NCBI GenBank assembly: GCA_009829735.1
Contig: CM020619.1
Location: 23,337,554 to 23,401,553, forward strand
DNA: 64,000 nucleotides
Source of the DNA: Pyropia yezoensis
Lineage: Eukaryota > Rhodophyta > Bangiophyceae > Bangiales > Bangiaceae
Direction: 5' to 3'
In this document: piece after piece, positions 42,005 to 54,000 of the stretch
Position numbering within the stretch: position 1 is the first letter of the stretch
Layout: every line of letters starts with the position of its first letter
The notes under the pieces: generated by a model
Seen by the model: the letters and a program-made list of their open reading frames with translations, nothing else
What the model was told of the DNA's origin: nothing
Databases searched by the model: none
Position numbers and translations under genes: made by a program

Positions 42005-43449
42005 ACTCGCAACGTGGGGTTCGGCTCCCACTCGCAACGTGGGGTTCGGCTGCCAGCGCCCCCGTGACGACTGCCAGCGCCCCCGTGACGGCACCCGCGC
42101 CAAAACGCGCGCCCACGCAGCCGCGCGCGCGCCCGCGCCAGGAGACGGTGAGACGGCGCGCGCCATGAGACGGCGCGCGCGCGGTCGTGCACGGCCGTCC
42201 GACGGCGCGCGCGCGGTCGTGCACGGCCGTCCCCCCGTCTTCCCCGGTACGCCCAGCCCTCACATCCCCGGCGGTACGCCCCCCCCCCCCCTCTTTCCTG
42301 CCCTCTTGATACCGGTAGGCGTGCGCATGGGCGGGGCGCCACGACGCATCTGCTTCTTCGGTGCACAACCCCTCCCCCCCCCCCCCGGGGCAGGCCGACC
42401 CCCGTCGCTCTCTTCTGTCCTCCCCCCTCCGCGCGATCATGCGCCATGATGGGCAGGCGCTCCCCCCACTCGCGTCGCTACCTCAGTCGGGGCGCCCATC
42501 TTGGAGACGTTCTCCATCGCTGCACCCGTGGCCGACGCCACCGCTGCTGACCGCCCGACCGTGACGGTGACTTTCCTCGCTCCCCCCCCCACTCGTCTGC
42601 CTGTGTTGCCTCTTGCCTGGTCACCCCCCCCCTCCCCCAACCCCTTTTTCTGCCCCATGACATTCAGGTGCAGCCAACAAGGGCCCGTTCTGTCCGCCGC
42701 TCCTGGCGCCGCCGCCCTACTTCCTGACCTCCGTCGGTGTGGCTCGTCGGTGTGGCTTGGTCGCTGACACCGTTGCCCGTGTGGGAGTTCTCACGGTTTG
42801 GATATTCCCCCCCCCCCTTGTGCGTTGTGCTGGTAGGCGCCATATGCTGGGGGTGTACGCGGCGGACGGTGGCCGCGTCGAGTTTGGTATTGGGCGCCCT
42901 CGGCGGGCATTATTGTATGTTCATGCTCAATCCATGCATATTTTGTGTATATGCTTCGTTCATTCCCATCAGCTTCAAAGGGGATGGGAAGAAAAGCGCG
43001 TGGAGCCCGTTTTCTCGTCCCAGTATTACCCTCGGCAGCCTCGGAAGCGCGTTTGTTTCTCGAGCTGTTATTACTTCTCTCTTTGCATCCGCGGCGATCA
43101 CACGTGTCAGTGGCGCCATTGCTGACACCTGTCAGGCGTTGCCACGCAATCTCATGGGCATACGCGAGTCGGCTCGTCAACGCCGCTGGGCATTGGCGCC
43201 ACGGCGGAGCACGTCGAGTGACCGTCACCCGTGCTCCTTGCGCGCTGCCAGGGCTACTCGCTCCCTCGAGCTCCTCTTGCCAGCGCTCCCTACATGGGTG
43301 CATACTGCCCGGACTGCCTCGTCGCCGCCGCCGCGGCGGTGCTGGCGGCGGCGCCGGTCGCGGCGCCGCCCGCCGCGGCGGCAGTCGTCGGCGGCGGCCC
43401 GCCGCCACCGGTCCGCGCGGCGTCCGCGGCGGCTGCGGCCGTGGGGAAC
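42005..43449. other. No gene; short tandem repeats
   Basis: A 32-bp unit, GACGGCGCGCGCGCGGTCGT plus GCACGGCCGTCC, is perfectly duplicated at 42169-42200 and 42201-42232, and a CCAGCGCCCCCGTGACG duplication lies near 42052-42090. C-runs at 42285 and 42372. No coding motif before the RING remnant. Confidence 0.5.
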
Positions 43450-43700
43450 CCCCCCCCCGGCATCCCCCCCTCCCATCGACGCTGCCGACGCGGCCGACGC
43501 GGCGGCCGCATTGGCGACGGGGGCGCCCCCCCGCCCCGACGACGCCGACGCCGACGCGGCCGCCGCCACCGCGGCGGCCGCGGCGCTCTTTCCGACGCAG
43601 ATTGCCGTGCTGCCGACGTGGAAGGTTGGCGACGACGGCGACGGGCTCGGCCGCGGCGGCGACGGCGGCGGCCCCGCCGTGTCGGCGCCGCCGAGTGGGG

Positions 43701-43734
<34 letters not shown>

Positions 43735-43905
43735 CACGCCGCGTCGTCGACCGGCGGGCGCCCCAAGTGTGCCATCAATTTTGAGGCGGCGGCGGCGGGG
43801 GACGTCCTCCGGACCCTCCCGTGCGTCCATTCCTTCCACGCGGTGTAGGTGGACGTGTGGCTGTGCGTGCGCGACACGTGCCTGCCGTGCAAGGCGCGCG
43901 TGCGG
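43450..43905 (+). pseudogene. RING-H2 E3 ubiquitin ligase, decayed
   Basis: The upstream frame gives ALFPTQIAVLPTWKVGDDGD, the linker normally found just before RING-H2 domains. A long GGC run (43706-43733) and a frame change follow. The domain itself reads KCAINFEAAAAGDVLRTLPC, VHSFHAV, a TAG at 43846-43848, then VDVWLCVRDTCLPCKARV. Compared with the CxxC...CxHxxHxxC...CxxC pattern, the second zinc Cys is Asn and the Cys after the HxxH is replaced at the stop, while the other ligands survive. The product would not fold around two zincs. It is a dead copy of a host ubiquitin ligase gene; sequencing error cannot explain all the losses. Confidence 0.7.
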
Positions 43906-44520
43906 GGGGAAGGAGAGCGGGTGGGGGGGGGGGGGGGGGGCCCCCGCGGTCTCTCGCCGTTGCCCGCCGTTGTCGCGCGGGGGGCCGCGCCCCCCCCCTG
44001 TGCCCCCCCCCCCCCCCCCCCCCCCTCCAGTGGCATTCCCCATTTCGGTCTCTCTGCCGGCCCCCCCTTGTCGTGCAACCCGCTGCACGTTGCTGCGTCC
44101 TGCTGCCCATCGTATCGACTTAGTATACCCGCGTTTACGACGGTAAGGCCTGCCACGCTGTCTGGCGCTCCTGTACGTCGACCTGCGACTCTGCTTGTCG
44201 CTCATGTGCGTCGGCCGCCGCAGGACCACCAAGCGGTACAGTGTGACTGCTGCGAGTCACGACACACTCAACGTTCCCCCGGCTGCTTCTCCGTGGTCAG
44301 CACCACGTGGGCTGTCCCCTTTCTCCCCTGCCTTCCATGCTTTCCCATTACGGTTTGAGCATCAATCTGACACCCATCCTCCCCAGGGCCCGCGCGCTTT
44401 TGCTTGTACGCTTTCTTGGCACCAACCCGTCCTACCTCCGGCGCGTAACCTCGGTGATTGATCATGCACACAATAAGACTATCCCACCCCACTGGAACAG
44501 ATGCATCAACAGCATGCCTA
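43906..44520. other. Homopolymer pair and MULE 3' flank
   Basis: G18 at 43923-43940 and C24 at 44003-44026 lie about 60 bases apart and can pair with each other. The remainder is ordinary sequence and should hold the polyadenylation region of the MULE gene on the minus strand. Confidence 0.6.
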
Positions 44521-47500
44521 TCAATGAGACGAAGACGAACTGGCTGCCGCCCCACCGTGAGGAAACCCACCACCTGGGGCGCCCGCGCCCGCACGCGCCT
44601 GCAAAAAGGCCTTAAACTCGGCCAGCAAGCCGGCGTTCAGCGCCATGGACACATCAGGAAGGGGAGCGGCGTCCACTCCGCCCCCGGCAGCCACACCCCC
44701 GGCGGCACCCCCCGCCGCCGCACCACCGGCGGCGCCACCCGCCGACAGACCTCCCACCGCGCCCCCCGTCGACAGACCCCCGGGGGCACCTCGCACCGCC
44801 GCATCCCCGGCTGAACCCCCGCGTGCCATATCTCTCGCGGTGCCCCGGACCGCCACATCTGCGACGGCGCCCCACGCCACGACGCCTCCACCCGCACCGC
44901 GCGCCGCCACATCTGCGGCCGCGTCGCCCGCCGCCGCACCTCCGGACCCGCCGCCCGCCGCGGCACCTCCGGCCGCGCCGCCCGCCTCCGCGCCTCCGGC
45001 CACGCCGCCCGCCGCCGCACCTCCGGCCGCGCCGCCCGCCTCCGCGCCTCCGGCCGCGCCGCCGGCCGCGGATGCCGCTGCGGCTGCCCCCCCAGCGTTC
45101 GCCGACGCCCGCTGCCGCCGTGGCGCCTTTGGGGGCCGCCCCGCGGTGGGAACCTGATTGGACCGCCGTCGGCGGGCGGCCGCCGCGTTCTTCATGCGGG
45201 CAGTCTGCGACGCCCCGGCCGCCACCTCACGGCCTGGGGTGGCCAGGCTGGCCATCGTCCGCCGGTCAAAGTCCGCCAGCGCCGCAACGACCTCCATCAG
45301 CGTCGACGCCCCCCTCTGCACCAGCACCTGCTTGGTCTGTCTGTTGAGGGACTCGCAGGCGTTGGTGTCGCTGCTGCTGGCGAGGAGCTCAAACTTGTCG
45401 AGGACCCCAGCGCTGCGGGGGAAAGCAGCCAGCAGAGCCGCGTTGTTTTGTAGCAGCCATTGGATGATGTTGGTCTTCCGTGTCGCCCCCTCCTCCTCAC
45501 ACGCTGACGCCATCTCCGCAAGGTTGCACCGCAGCTGCGCGATGTCCAGGTCCGTTTCTGTCTCGCGCAGATGCACCATTCGGGAGAAGAAGGGGTCTTT
45601 GAGGTTGTTCCCGCAGGGCGCCAGCAGAAAGCGCTTAAAGTGGACGCCACAGCCCACCACGCGCCCGTGGTAGTCGCTGGGCTGCCCCCCAAAGACCCTA
45701 GCGACGCCCCGAAAAAAGCCCTGGTGCTGGCCCGTTTCGAAGTCCATCGTAGCCGACACAAAGGACGCGCACCGCGGCTGAGCGCTGCCGCCACTGACTG
45801 GCGCCCGCCGCACCGGCGGCCCCACCAGCCCGTTGGCCTCCGCCACGCGGAAGTAGTACGCAAAGAGGTCCTCGTACACGTCGATGCTCTTTCCAATGAC
45901 CATGGCACGGAAAAGCGTGAAGGACCTGTTCAAGGAGAGCACAAACGCTCTGTCCACCATGAAAAAAAAAAAAAACGCATGAACACACGACCTGAAAGTG
46001 GTCCTGCCTCTCATGTCAATATACACCCAGCACCTCTCTTCTTCAAGGGATGTGGGGACAGCGCCGTACGCCCTCAGCGGAGCCCGCTCCTGCCCGGACC
46101 GCTGTAAAAACCGGCTGATGTGCCTCCCTTTCCGCTCGTGGCGCTCTCCACGAGCACTCTCCCCTCCCTCGATCCCCCCCCAAACAGAGAATAAGGCTGA
46201 TAACGTACACAATGTTGAACAGGTCCCACTCAAAAGCCCGCTTACCGGCCGACTGAATGGCTGCAGCCTCCACCCCCTCTTTGGCAGAGCCAGCGGCCAC
46301 CACTCCAAAGGTTGAGTCCGCCTGGATGTACCGCAGCTTCCCGGACAGGACCGCCTGCTCCTCCGTTTGCAAAATGATAATCGTGTAGTCTGGCTTCTGG
46401 ATGATGGCCTTCACGTAGTCGTGCTGCGATGCGGCGCGGCGGTACAGGTCCGACACGCCGAGGATGTCCTGGCCGTACGGGTGCTCCTTCAGCCGGGCTT
46501 TCTGGCGCAGTTTGCGCACGAAAGAGCTGCTCACCAGGCTGCCACCACTGGCATCGCTGATTGCATTCTGTGACGAGAAAAATTACAAGAAAAACAATAG
46601 TACCGCCTCAGCAGAGCGATATACAAAAATATTAGTACGTGAGTTTTGCGCGCGCACAACACTGGAGCCCGCAAACGGCAGCATTAAAATACACAGAAAA
46701 CACGAGCCAGTGTAAAATAGCGAGCGTACCTGAAGCGTCCGGATCGGCTCGGATGCGTTTTCCTGCACCACAGAGTGGACCAGCGAGCTGCGCGGCTTGC
46801 ACACCGGCACCACATGGCTGTGGGTCCCGCGCATCACGACCACCACACGAACCGGTCCGCCTCCGGACTTCTCCCGGGGAGTGTAGACCTCGACTCGACT
46901 CGGACAGCGGCCGCCACTGGACCGGACGAGGGATGGAAACTCGCCCCCGTGGCGCTTGCAGACCAGCTCGCGGCAGCGCTTGGGCGCCGTAAACGTGCAC
47001 GTGTCAGCCTCCCCCAGCCCCTCGACCCCCTCGTCCAGCCAGGTAGCCAACCGGTCCAAATCTACGCCAGCGGGAACCCATCGAGCCATATGGCCACCAA
47101 GATACGTCGGGGGGTCTCCCCTTTTCCAATCGGAGCATCCGATAAAGGCCCCCCGCGATTTCCTTGCCGGAATAACCTTGCGGGTCCCCCCACACTGGGC
47201 GTCTTCCTCGTCGGTAAAGGAGCATCCGCTCTCCAGGCTCTGCTGGACCAACTTCCAAAACGCCTGCCGCGCAATGAGTGGCAGCATTCAACATGCAACA
47301 AACAAAGAAAGCGAGGACCTCGTCGGGCCAGGAATGTGAGGCCCAGAGAAAAACAGAGCAGACTTGTTGGACAATCCGACCACCAGCGGGGGGGGGGGGG
47401 GGCGAGGAAGGACGGGGGGGCTCGGAGAGGGGAGCGGGGGTGCGCTGGTGGGGTGGGGGGGGCGCCGGCAGGGGGGGGAGTGCAAACCGCGCTTGCCCAC

Positions 47501-48376
47501 GAGGACCCGAAAGCTCTCCAGACTTACCAGTGTCGTCTTTTCCACCTGGCGAGCAGGCGTCTCATCCTCCTCGCAGAGCTTCATAGCCGACAGCCACGAG
47601 GGAGATTCAAAGTCAACCTCCGAGTGGGGCTTGTTGGCCACGTCCGCGGGCGTGCGGGAGCACACCATTGGGGGCACACAGGCGCGGGTGCTCACGTCAT
47701 AGCTCCTCCAGCGACCGGAGACGAGGATGGTAGTTTTCGAGCACCCCTTCTTGTCGCCCCACGCGTATGGGCTGTCCCGAAAAAAAGACGCAGCGTCGGG
47801 GGCGCTCAAAGACACCACATGCGCGACCCCGGCCTCGCTCGTCTTCAGGTACGGGTCCAGCTCCTCGCCGTGGATGACGACTTCTTCAACTGTCTTTTTC
47901 CGTGTCATCTGAAAAACAAAAAGCCGCGCATAGCTCCACAACAGCGGAAAAAAATCGTCTCATGCCCGGGCGTACTTATGTCAGCACCTCAGTAGGCGGT
48001 CCTTGCGACCGTACATAATATGACAGCGAGAAACCATCACAACCTCCCTGGTACGCATCTGTTGTACAACAATAAAGGGATCGATCCGCATTGACATACC
48101 CGGTACAGCCCAGAGTCCTCCTTCTTGAAAATCATCACTGGCTCAGGCTCAGAGGATGGCGATGCCGATGCCGATGCGCCGGGCGGGGACGGTTGAGCAG
48201 TCCCGGAATCGGGAGCCGGTAGGGCCCGTGGGGGCGACGGCGGGGTCCCCGCCACCGCCACGGCGGAGGCCTCGGGCTCGGTCCCACGCGCCGCTGGCGC
48301 TGGGGCCGACGGCGACAGGTCGGACGGGGGACGGGGTGTGGCCAGGAGCGGAGGGGGAGGGCGAGGAAGATCGGGT

Positions 48377-48418
<42 letters not shown>

Positions 48419-48546
48419 CCCGCAGAAAAGCACAGAACGTCAGGGGGGGGGGCAAGTATGCGGGGGTGGCGAGATGGGACAGGATGGGGGGCGGTGCAGC
48501 ATGATCGACCTGCGTCCAGGGCGTGGACGGCGGGGGTAGGGACCAT
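44521..48546 (-). CDS. MULE (Mutator-like) transposase gene, five exons
   Basis: Predicted exons: 48546-48100, 47908-47528, 47263-46730, 46567-46209, 45949-44521. All borders are GT-AG (donors GTATGT, GTAAGT, GTACGC, GTACGT; acceptors TTTTTCAG, CGGCAG, TCACAG, GGACAG) and all phases match, giving about 1,049 aa. Exon 3 has a zinc-type stretch (CTFTAPKRCRELVCKRH) and GTHSHVVPV as in MULE N-termini. Catalytic region: first Asp in YIQADSTFGVVA; second in SATMDFETGQHQGFF, followed by the C-x2-H motif VVGCGVHFKRFLL; Glu in SSSDTNACESLNRQ. The C-terminus is an imperfect Gly/Ala repeat (GGAAGGAEAGG type). The start is uncertain because exon 1 is Pro-rich and crosses a 38-base homopolymer; another upstream ATG is at 48678. 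The frame is otherwise unbroken, so it is an active or domesticated transposase. Cuts DNA in the nucleus. Confidence 0.8.
48377..48414. repeat. Poly-G tract of 38 bases inside MULE exon 1
   Basis: G38 on + (Pro codons on the minus strand), followed directly by C7. Any length change not divisible by three shifts exon 1's frame. Confidence 0.95.
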
Positions 48547-48696
48547 CGGCGGGTGCCGGTACGCTGGCCGTGGTAAAAAAATCGAGCAGGAAAAAGCGCG
48601 CGTGTTACGCGCTGTCGACGAAACGGGCGGGCGCCGCTCGTTGTGCTCTTTTTTGGCGCCAAGAACTGGACTGCACACGTGCTTGCGCCTGGAGAC

Positions 48697-48862
48697 GGGA
48701 GTCGAACCCCACGTCAGCCCATCTTACTAGAGCGCGAGCCTCATTCCCCGGCCTTCCTGAGCTGCACATCAGTCCTCCGTCGCACCATTTCAAATCCATA
48801 TCAAGTGCAGCGTGTGAGTCGAACCCCACCTCAGATCTGGACCATAACCCCACCTCCATCCC
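48697..48862 (-). repeat. Dispersed repeat with tRNA-like part, inverted partner at 41.9 kb
   Basis: Read on the minus strand it shares its two ends with 41878-42004. It also contains GCAGCTCAGG followed about 50 bp later by GGTTCGACTCC, which fit Pol III A and B boxes, so it may be a tRNA-derived SINE; T-arm pairing is poor. Just outside, 48.87-48.93 kb carries the GCAAACCGTTTGC palindrome block shared with 35.8 kb. Confidence 0.5.
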
Positions 48863-48930
48863 TAGGTCCCATCCCCCCCCCCCATGCCAAACAGCAAACC
48901 GTTTGCAGTTTGGTTGAGATCCCCAAATAC

Positions 48931-49265
48931 TGCCTCATCAGAGGCACCCACGTGTCACACGTGGCATCATGAATTGACAATTTCAGAGGATATAGTCACG
49001 TTGGTGGGTATGCCCTTCGGGTGCGCTTCGGAGGGAGTCGGGTGGTCTTGACGCCCGATCCCACGAAGTCGACGGTATGCAAAAACTCACGATCCAGCTC
49101 ACCGTTGCAATTTACTTATCGTCAGCTCTTCCCACGAAATAGCCACGAATGCTTCCCACGACCTGGTTGCAAAAACTCTCTAATGATCCAGCGGGGGGGG
49201 GAGGGACGCGACGGGCGGGCAGGGTTGATATATTTTGCGAAAGCATCCATCGTTAGTAAAAACAT
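48931..49265. other. No gene seen
   Basis: Ordinary sequence with a CACGTGTCACACGTGG near-palindrome at about 48951. Confidence 0.35.
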
Positions 49266-49776
49266 GCGATAATTATTGAAAACGTTTCTGATAGTTATCG
49301 CCCAGGAGCCACGTGTTAGGATGACAACAATGAATTAACCACGTCGTGCCCAACACGAGCCGCCTGACGAGCTGCGGACACGGCTTTCGGAAAGGCCGTA
49401 GAGCCTAAATTGGGCCGCGTAGTACGCAGGCAGCGGAGAACGTGCCGCGTGGGGCGGCCGCACCCGCCGTGTACAGTACGCCGCGGAGGATGTGAAGTCC
49501 TAGTCGGCGTACGTAGCCCCTATCGTCCTCGTGGTGTGGGTCTGGATCTCGGCTGGGCACGCTGCCGTACTGTTTCGCGGCTACGTACACAGTTCCGAAG
49601 ACGACGACAGGGTGCGGCACTGCCGCGTGATCAGGCGGTCCGGTCTGGTCTAATGGGCCTCCGAGCCGACACGTGGTGGAACACGTGGACGTCAGATAGT
49701 CATTATCGTTCGGGTTCTCCTGAACGTTATTCTTTTCTGATAATTTACTCGATAATTTTGACTCAATAATTATCGC
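49266..49776. mobile_element. AT-ended inverted-repeat element, 0.5 kb
   Basis: Perfect 14-bp inverted repeats GCGATAATTATTGA at 49266-49279 and 49763-49776. GATAATT words recur just inside both ends (GATAGTTATCG, GATAATTTACTCGATAATTT). The GC-rich middle has no coding motif. No target duplication found. Size and ends fit a MITE or a deletion derivative of a larger transposon. Confidence 0.55.
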
Positions 49777-50234
49777 CTCTCAACCCTGCGGGCGGGAGGG
49801 GTGGTGGTGTTGGTGACAACCGGCCCGCGGCGGTAACCCCGCCGTCGCGGCACCTCGCCGCGACCACGGTCGCCACAGTTGCCGGGGTACCCGCAGGGGC
49901 TACTACAGGCGTTGAATAGCGACCGCGTGCCGGGAGCCAAGCAGGGCGTCGGGCGCCCTGCCGACCGCGTCCGAGCCGGCCATCGTCTGCTATCGTCTAC
50001 CCACCCCACGCGGGCCGGCGGGGGGACATCCCGTTGGCCGCCAAGGCGGTGTGTACGTACTGTACATACATAGGTATATATCGTTTTCTCTATTCTTCTT
50101 CTGGTACGACTCGACTACGCCGCCGCCACGGCGGCCGCACCCCGCGATCATCGCGTGATGATCACGGCACGGCAGCTGCCTCCCTGTGAGGCGGCACCAG
50201 CCGAGCATTGCCTGCGCGCCGTCACACATGAAAA
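49777..50234. other. No gene seen
   Basis: GC-rich with CGG/CCG palindromic words; TACATACATAGGTATATATCG at about 50062 is the only AT-rich patch. Confidence 0.35.
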
Positions 50235-50534
50235 AGGCGTGGAGCGCAACACACAGCCTCGGTCATCGGCGGCGTTTTGGCCATGGTTGCAGCGAAGCGG
50301 GGCTGCCATTGTTCGCCACCGACATGAAAGCACCTGTGAAAGAGCACACGCACTACCATGTTTTGGCCATGGTTGCAGCGACTGGGGGCCGACCAAACAG
50401 GCAAGATGCGACAACAGCCGTGCAAAAAAACACACACACCACCATATTTTTGCCATGGTTACGGCGTTGCGAGGCCCTCTGATTTCATTGTGTCGAAAAC
50501 AGAACACGCTCGAGGGTTCCTACTCGAGGGTGGC
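50235..50534. repeat. About 85-bp tandem repeat, 3 copies, interrupted by the copia element
   Basis: CCATGGTT(G/A)C occurs at 50281, 50367 and 50452 (86 and 85 bp apart), preceded by GAAAGAGCACACGCACTACC-like sequence. A similar piece (GAAAGAGCAGAGCACACACA, then CCAAGTTTTGGCC) lies at about 56929-56965 on the far side of the copia element, so the array was split by that insertion. Confidence 0.65.
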
Positions 50535-50539
50535 CCCAC
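50535..50539. repeat. Copia target-site duplication, left copy (CCCAC)
   Basis: CCCAC directly abuts the left LTR; the same five bases abut the right LTR at 56860-56864. Confidence 0.92.
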
Positions 50540-51080
50540 TGTGGATTCTTAGTGAAAGGGTCTATTGGAAAGTAGAAAGTGGGAGCCAACGGCCTTCGAA
50601 CCGACCGGGCAATCGAGCAGAGGGTGGCCGTCGTCCGCGCGCACCCAAGCACGAGTCTATGCAATGATCCCCACTTGTCTTCCCCCTCCTCCCTCCTCGC
50701 TACTCGATGCGAGGGAGCGCTTATATAGGCGCGGAGTGTCTCACCACAGGCGTGAGACGGCACTCCACACCCCATAGGCAAAGCATGCACACAAGGCAAA
50801 ACAAACACACAACGCAGCGCGAGGATGCAGCGTCAAATTGCCAGCGCGGCCGACATGTGTCAGCACGGCTGACGAAATGTGATGGAACCACGCGATTGGC
50901 TCCGTAACATTCCATCACCTTCCAGAATCATTCGCAATCACGGTTTCGACCATTATGGAACTCGCGTGGCGTTACTGTCAGCAGCGACCGCAACATCCAA
51001 GATCATCCAGAACCATCTAGTGATGACTGGGCCGCGTCGGACAGCAATGTGACGCAGGTTCCATCAGCTATGGATTCACA
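50540..51080 (-). repeat. Copia 3' LTR
   Basis: 541 bp. The last 78 bases of the pol frame lie inside it. Confidence 0.93.
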
Positions 51081-54000
51081 CTCCCACCTTTCCTTATCCG
51101 AGCGCTGCACCTCCGCTACGCTCGGCTGCCGGATGATCCACTGCTCCACAGGGTTCTGGTCCATCGCAGTCCGCAAGACGTCGTCGAGACTCTGGCAGAA
51201 TCCCGGCTTGGTCAGCCCGTCCGCAAGGTTGTTCGCCGACTTGACCAGGCCGACGTTGGTGATCTCGTTGCGGTTATAGGCCTCCCGGGCAGCAGCAATG
51301 TCGATCATGAGCCGCTTCTCCGTCGTGTGGGATGCCCGCGTGATGACGTCGAACAGCTGCTTGGAGTCCGTAAGCATCGTCAGCGGCACGCGCTGCTTGT
51401 ACACGCGCTCCAGGTCGTGCTTGATGATGAAGGCCTCGTCGAACGCGTTGGCAAATGCGTAGACCTCGCCCGCCATGATGGAGCGCACGACGCGACGGGA
51501 CTTCTTGCTCGAGTAGGCCAGCACGTGGCAGCGATCAGCAGCATCACACAGCAGAATGATGAAGCCCAGCTGGGACGAGTTGTCGTCGTTCGACGCAAAG
51601 GACGCGTCAGCGTGTACGCGCAGATGTAGAGTCGTCCGGTCCAGTGGCTTGTACGACAGCACCAGGTCCGCCGTCGACTTGGCGTACTTGATCGCCTTGT
51701 TCAGCTCCTGCACGTGTCCCTTGGCAAAGGTCTTGGACGACACTTGAGCCGCGCGGTTGATCGCAGTGCACAGGTCCGGGCGGCTATGCGACAGCCACGC
51801 AAAGGAAGCGCGGACGGAGACGAAGTCGTCGTAGGTGATTTCCGTCGGCATGATGCGCACCAGCTTGATGTACTCCGGCTGACTCAGCGTGAAGTGCCGC
51901 CGGGGCGTAGTGAGAGTGCGCACCTGGACGCCCAGAAACTCCGTGTTGTCCCACTCACGCGGCTTGGACTCGAAGCGGGCCAGCGTCGTTTCCGTCAGGC
52001 GCTGGAACTCCTCGTTCCCGCCCAGCAGCATGTCGTCCACGTACGAGCCGAGAAGACCGTCGACGTCACCACCTCCGTCCTTGACGTACAGGGCCGGGTC
52101 CCCCGTCAGCGGCGACATAGACAGGTCGCCCTCAACGTGGGAATTCATCGTCGCGCTCCAGTAGTCTCCCGCGTCACAGAGGCCGTAGAGAGGCTTGAGG
52201 ATGCGCAGCACTTCGTCGTCAGCGACACCCAGGATGGTACGGTCCTCCTCCCTCGGACTCAGGTACACAGGTCGAGACAGCTTGTCCTTGCTCTGAAGGT
52301 AGGACTGGTTGACGTCGTGCGAGAAGACTCGAAAGCCGCGGACAGCACTGGTGGACACGATGATCTTCGTCGACCGCTGCCGCAGTGTAGACAGGTTGTG
52401 CACGACGAACGGCTTGGCGTGATCGCGGTTGCCCTGCACGACGTAGCGACTCTTCCCCTTCTCCTCGGGCGTACCGACGTGCTTCAGCACGTGCACAAAA
52501 CGGCCACCCAGGATGTTGGCGTGACGGGGCAGGGACTTGCGCTTGACTGCAACCCACACCTTCCGCTTCAGGAGTCCCTCTGCTTCAGCCCGGCGCGCGT
52601 CTTGGATTATCTTTGACGATATGCGCGCGTCGCCAGTCTTGAGAACCTCCGTCACGTACACCTCTGTAGCTCGCGGAAGGGCGGTCGGCGCATGCTCCGT
52701 CGCAGGTACCAATGCCGTCGGCACGACTTGTCCGTCTTCAGCAACCTCGACGACGTCCCGAACACGAGGCCCGCCTGACACAGGCGTCACATGATCAGCA
52801 GCCGTAGTGAAAGTCTCCTCGGCCTGCTCCGGCCGGTACTCCTTCACCTTGTCCACGGAGAAGAGCTTCACGGAGTTGCCAACGTTGAGCCACACTTGCT
52901 TGCCATTGGTTGACAGAACACGGTACGGCCCCAACCATCGATCAACCGGCTTCTCGCGGTAGACCAACACGGACATACCTGCTCGGATGATAGCATCAGC
53001 AGAGGCGGGGACGCGGCTGCGCGCGGCGCGCTCCAGCCGCGACTTGGCGACGTGCTTTGCCATCTCGTCCCGGGCGGCGTGCATCGCCATGACACGGTCG
53101 CGTTGCCCAGGAAGGTTTACCGGCGTCACGGGCATCCGCGGCAGGACCCCAAAGACCATCAGAGTCGGCACGAGCCCGCTCGATCCAGCCGTCTGGTTCA
53201 TGCCCCACACAGAGAGTGCCAGAGCGTCCTCCACGGGCAAGTCCGAGTGAGCAGCCCTGACCCGCCAGTAGATCCGCCGCAGGAAGGCATGGTAGCGCTC
53301 GCCGACGCCAAGAGAGTTGTGCGACTCCACGCCGGACTCCAGTCGCTTGATGCCCGCAGACAGCTGCAGCGCCTTCCATTCGTCCGACGCGAGCTGTGGT
53401 CCTTGGTCGGTGTGCATGAAGTCCGAATAGCCGATGTACGGAGTCACCCAGCAACGCACGTACGCCCGCCAGACGTCCTCCGTCGACTCGCCGTTGGAAA
53501 GGAAGGTCGCGGCACTGAAGAGCGTGTCCTTGTCGACCACGTGCAGCAGCGGCTTCCCGTCGAGGTACATGATGTCCAGCAGCACCGTCCGGTTGAAGAC
53601 TATGTCGCCAGGTGGCAATGCTACGCGGAACCGACTTGGATCCTTCGCGAGCCGCTGGCACAGGTCACAATTACGGGACACGTCCTGCAGCTGCTTCAAG
53701 GTGCTTGGCTTGGCGTGCTCTCCGCCGGCCTTGTTGATGACGGCGTAAAGGCGGTCCGGCTGCGGATGGAAGAAGTGTCGGTGCAGCTTGCGCAGTTCCG
53801 GCATGGTGTAGAGCACGTTCTGCTCCCAGACATAGTAAACGTGACCAAGCTTGCGCACCAGCGGCACCGTGACGGAATAGGCTTCGCACACGAGTCGGTT
53901 GAGCACGGTGTTGGCGTACATACGGAACTTGTCGAGGATGTCCAGCCCGAACAGCAGAGGCACGTTCACGTCCACGACGTTCACCATCAGCTGCATGAAG

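Noticed and set aside
40738-42447. 569-codon minus frame
   Set aside because: Crosses tandem repeats and a dispersed repeat, has no domain, and composition follows the local GC bias.
43225-44232. 335-codon minus frame
   Set aside because: Antisense of the RING-H2 remnant and of homopolymers; no motif.
50235-50480. CRISPR-like array
   Set aside because: Only three 85-bp units repeated head to tail with no spacer and repeat alternation; an ordinary tandem repeat in eukaryotic DNA.
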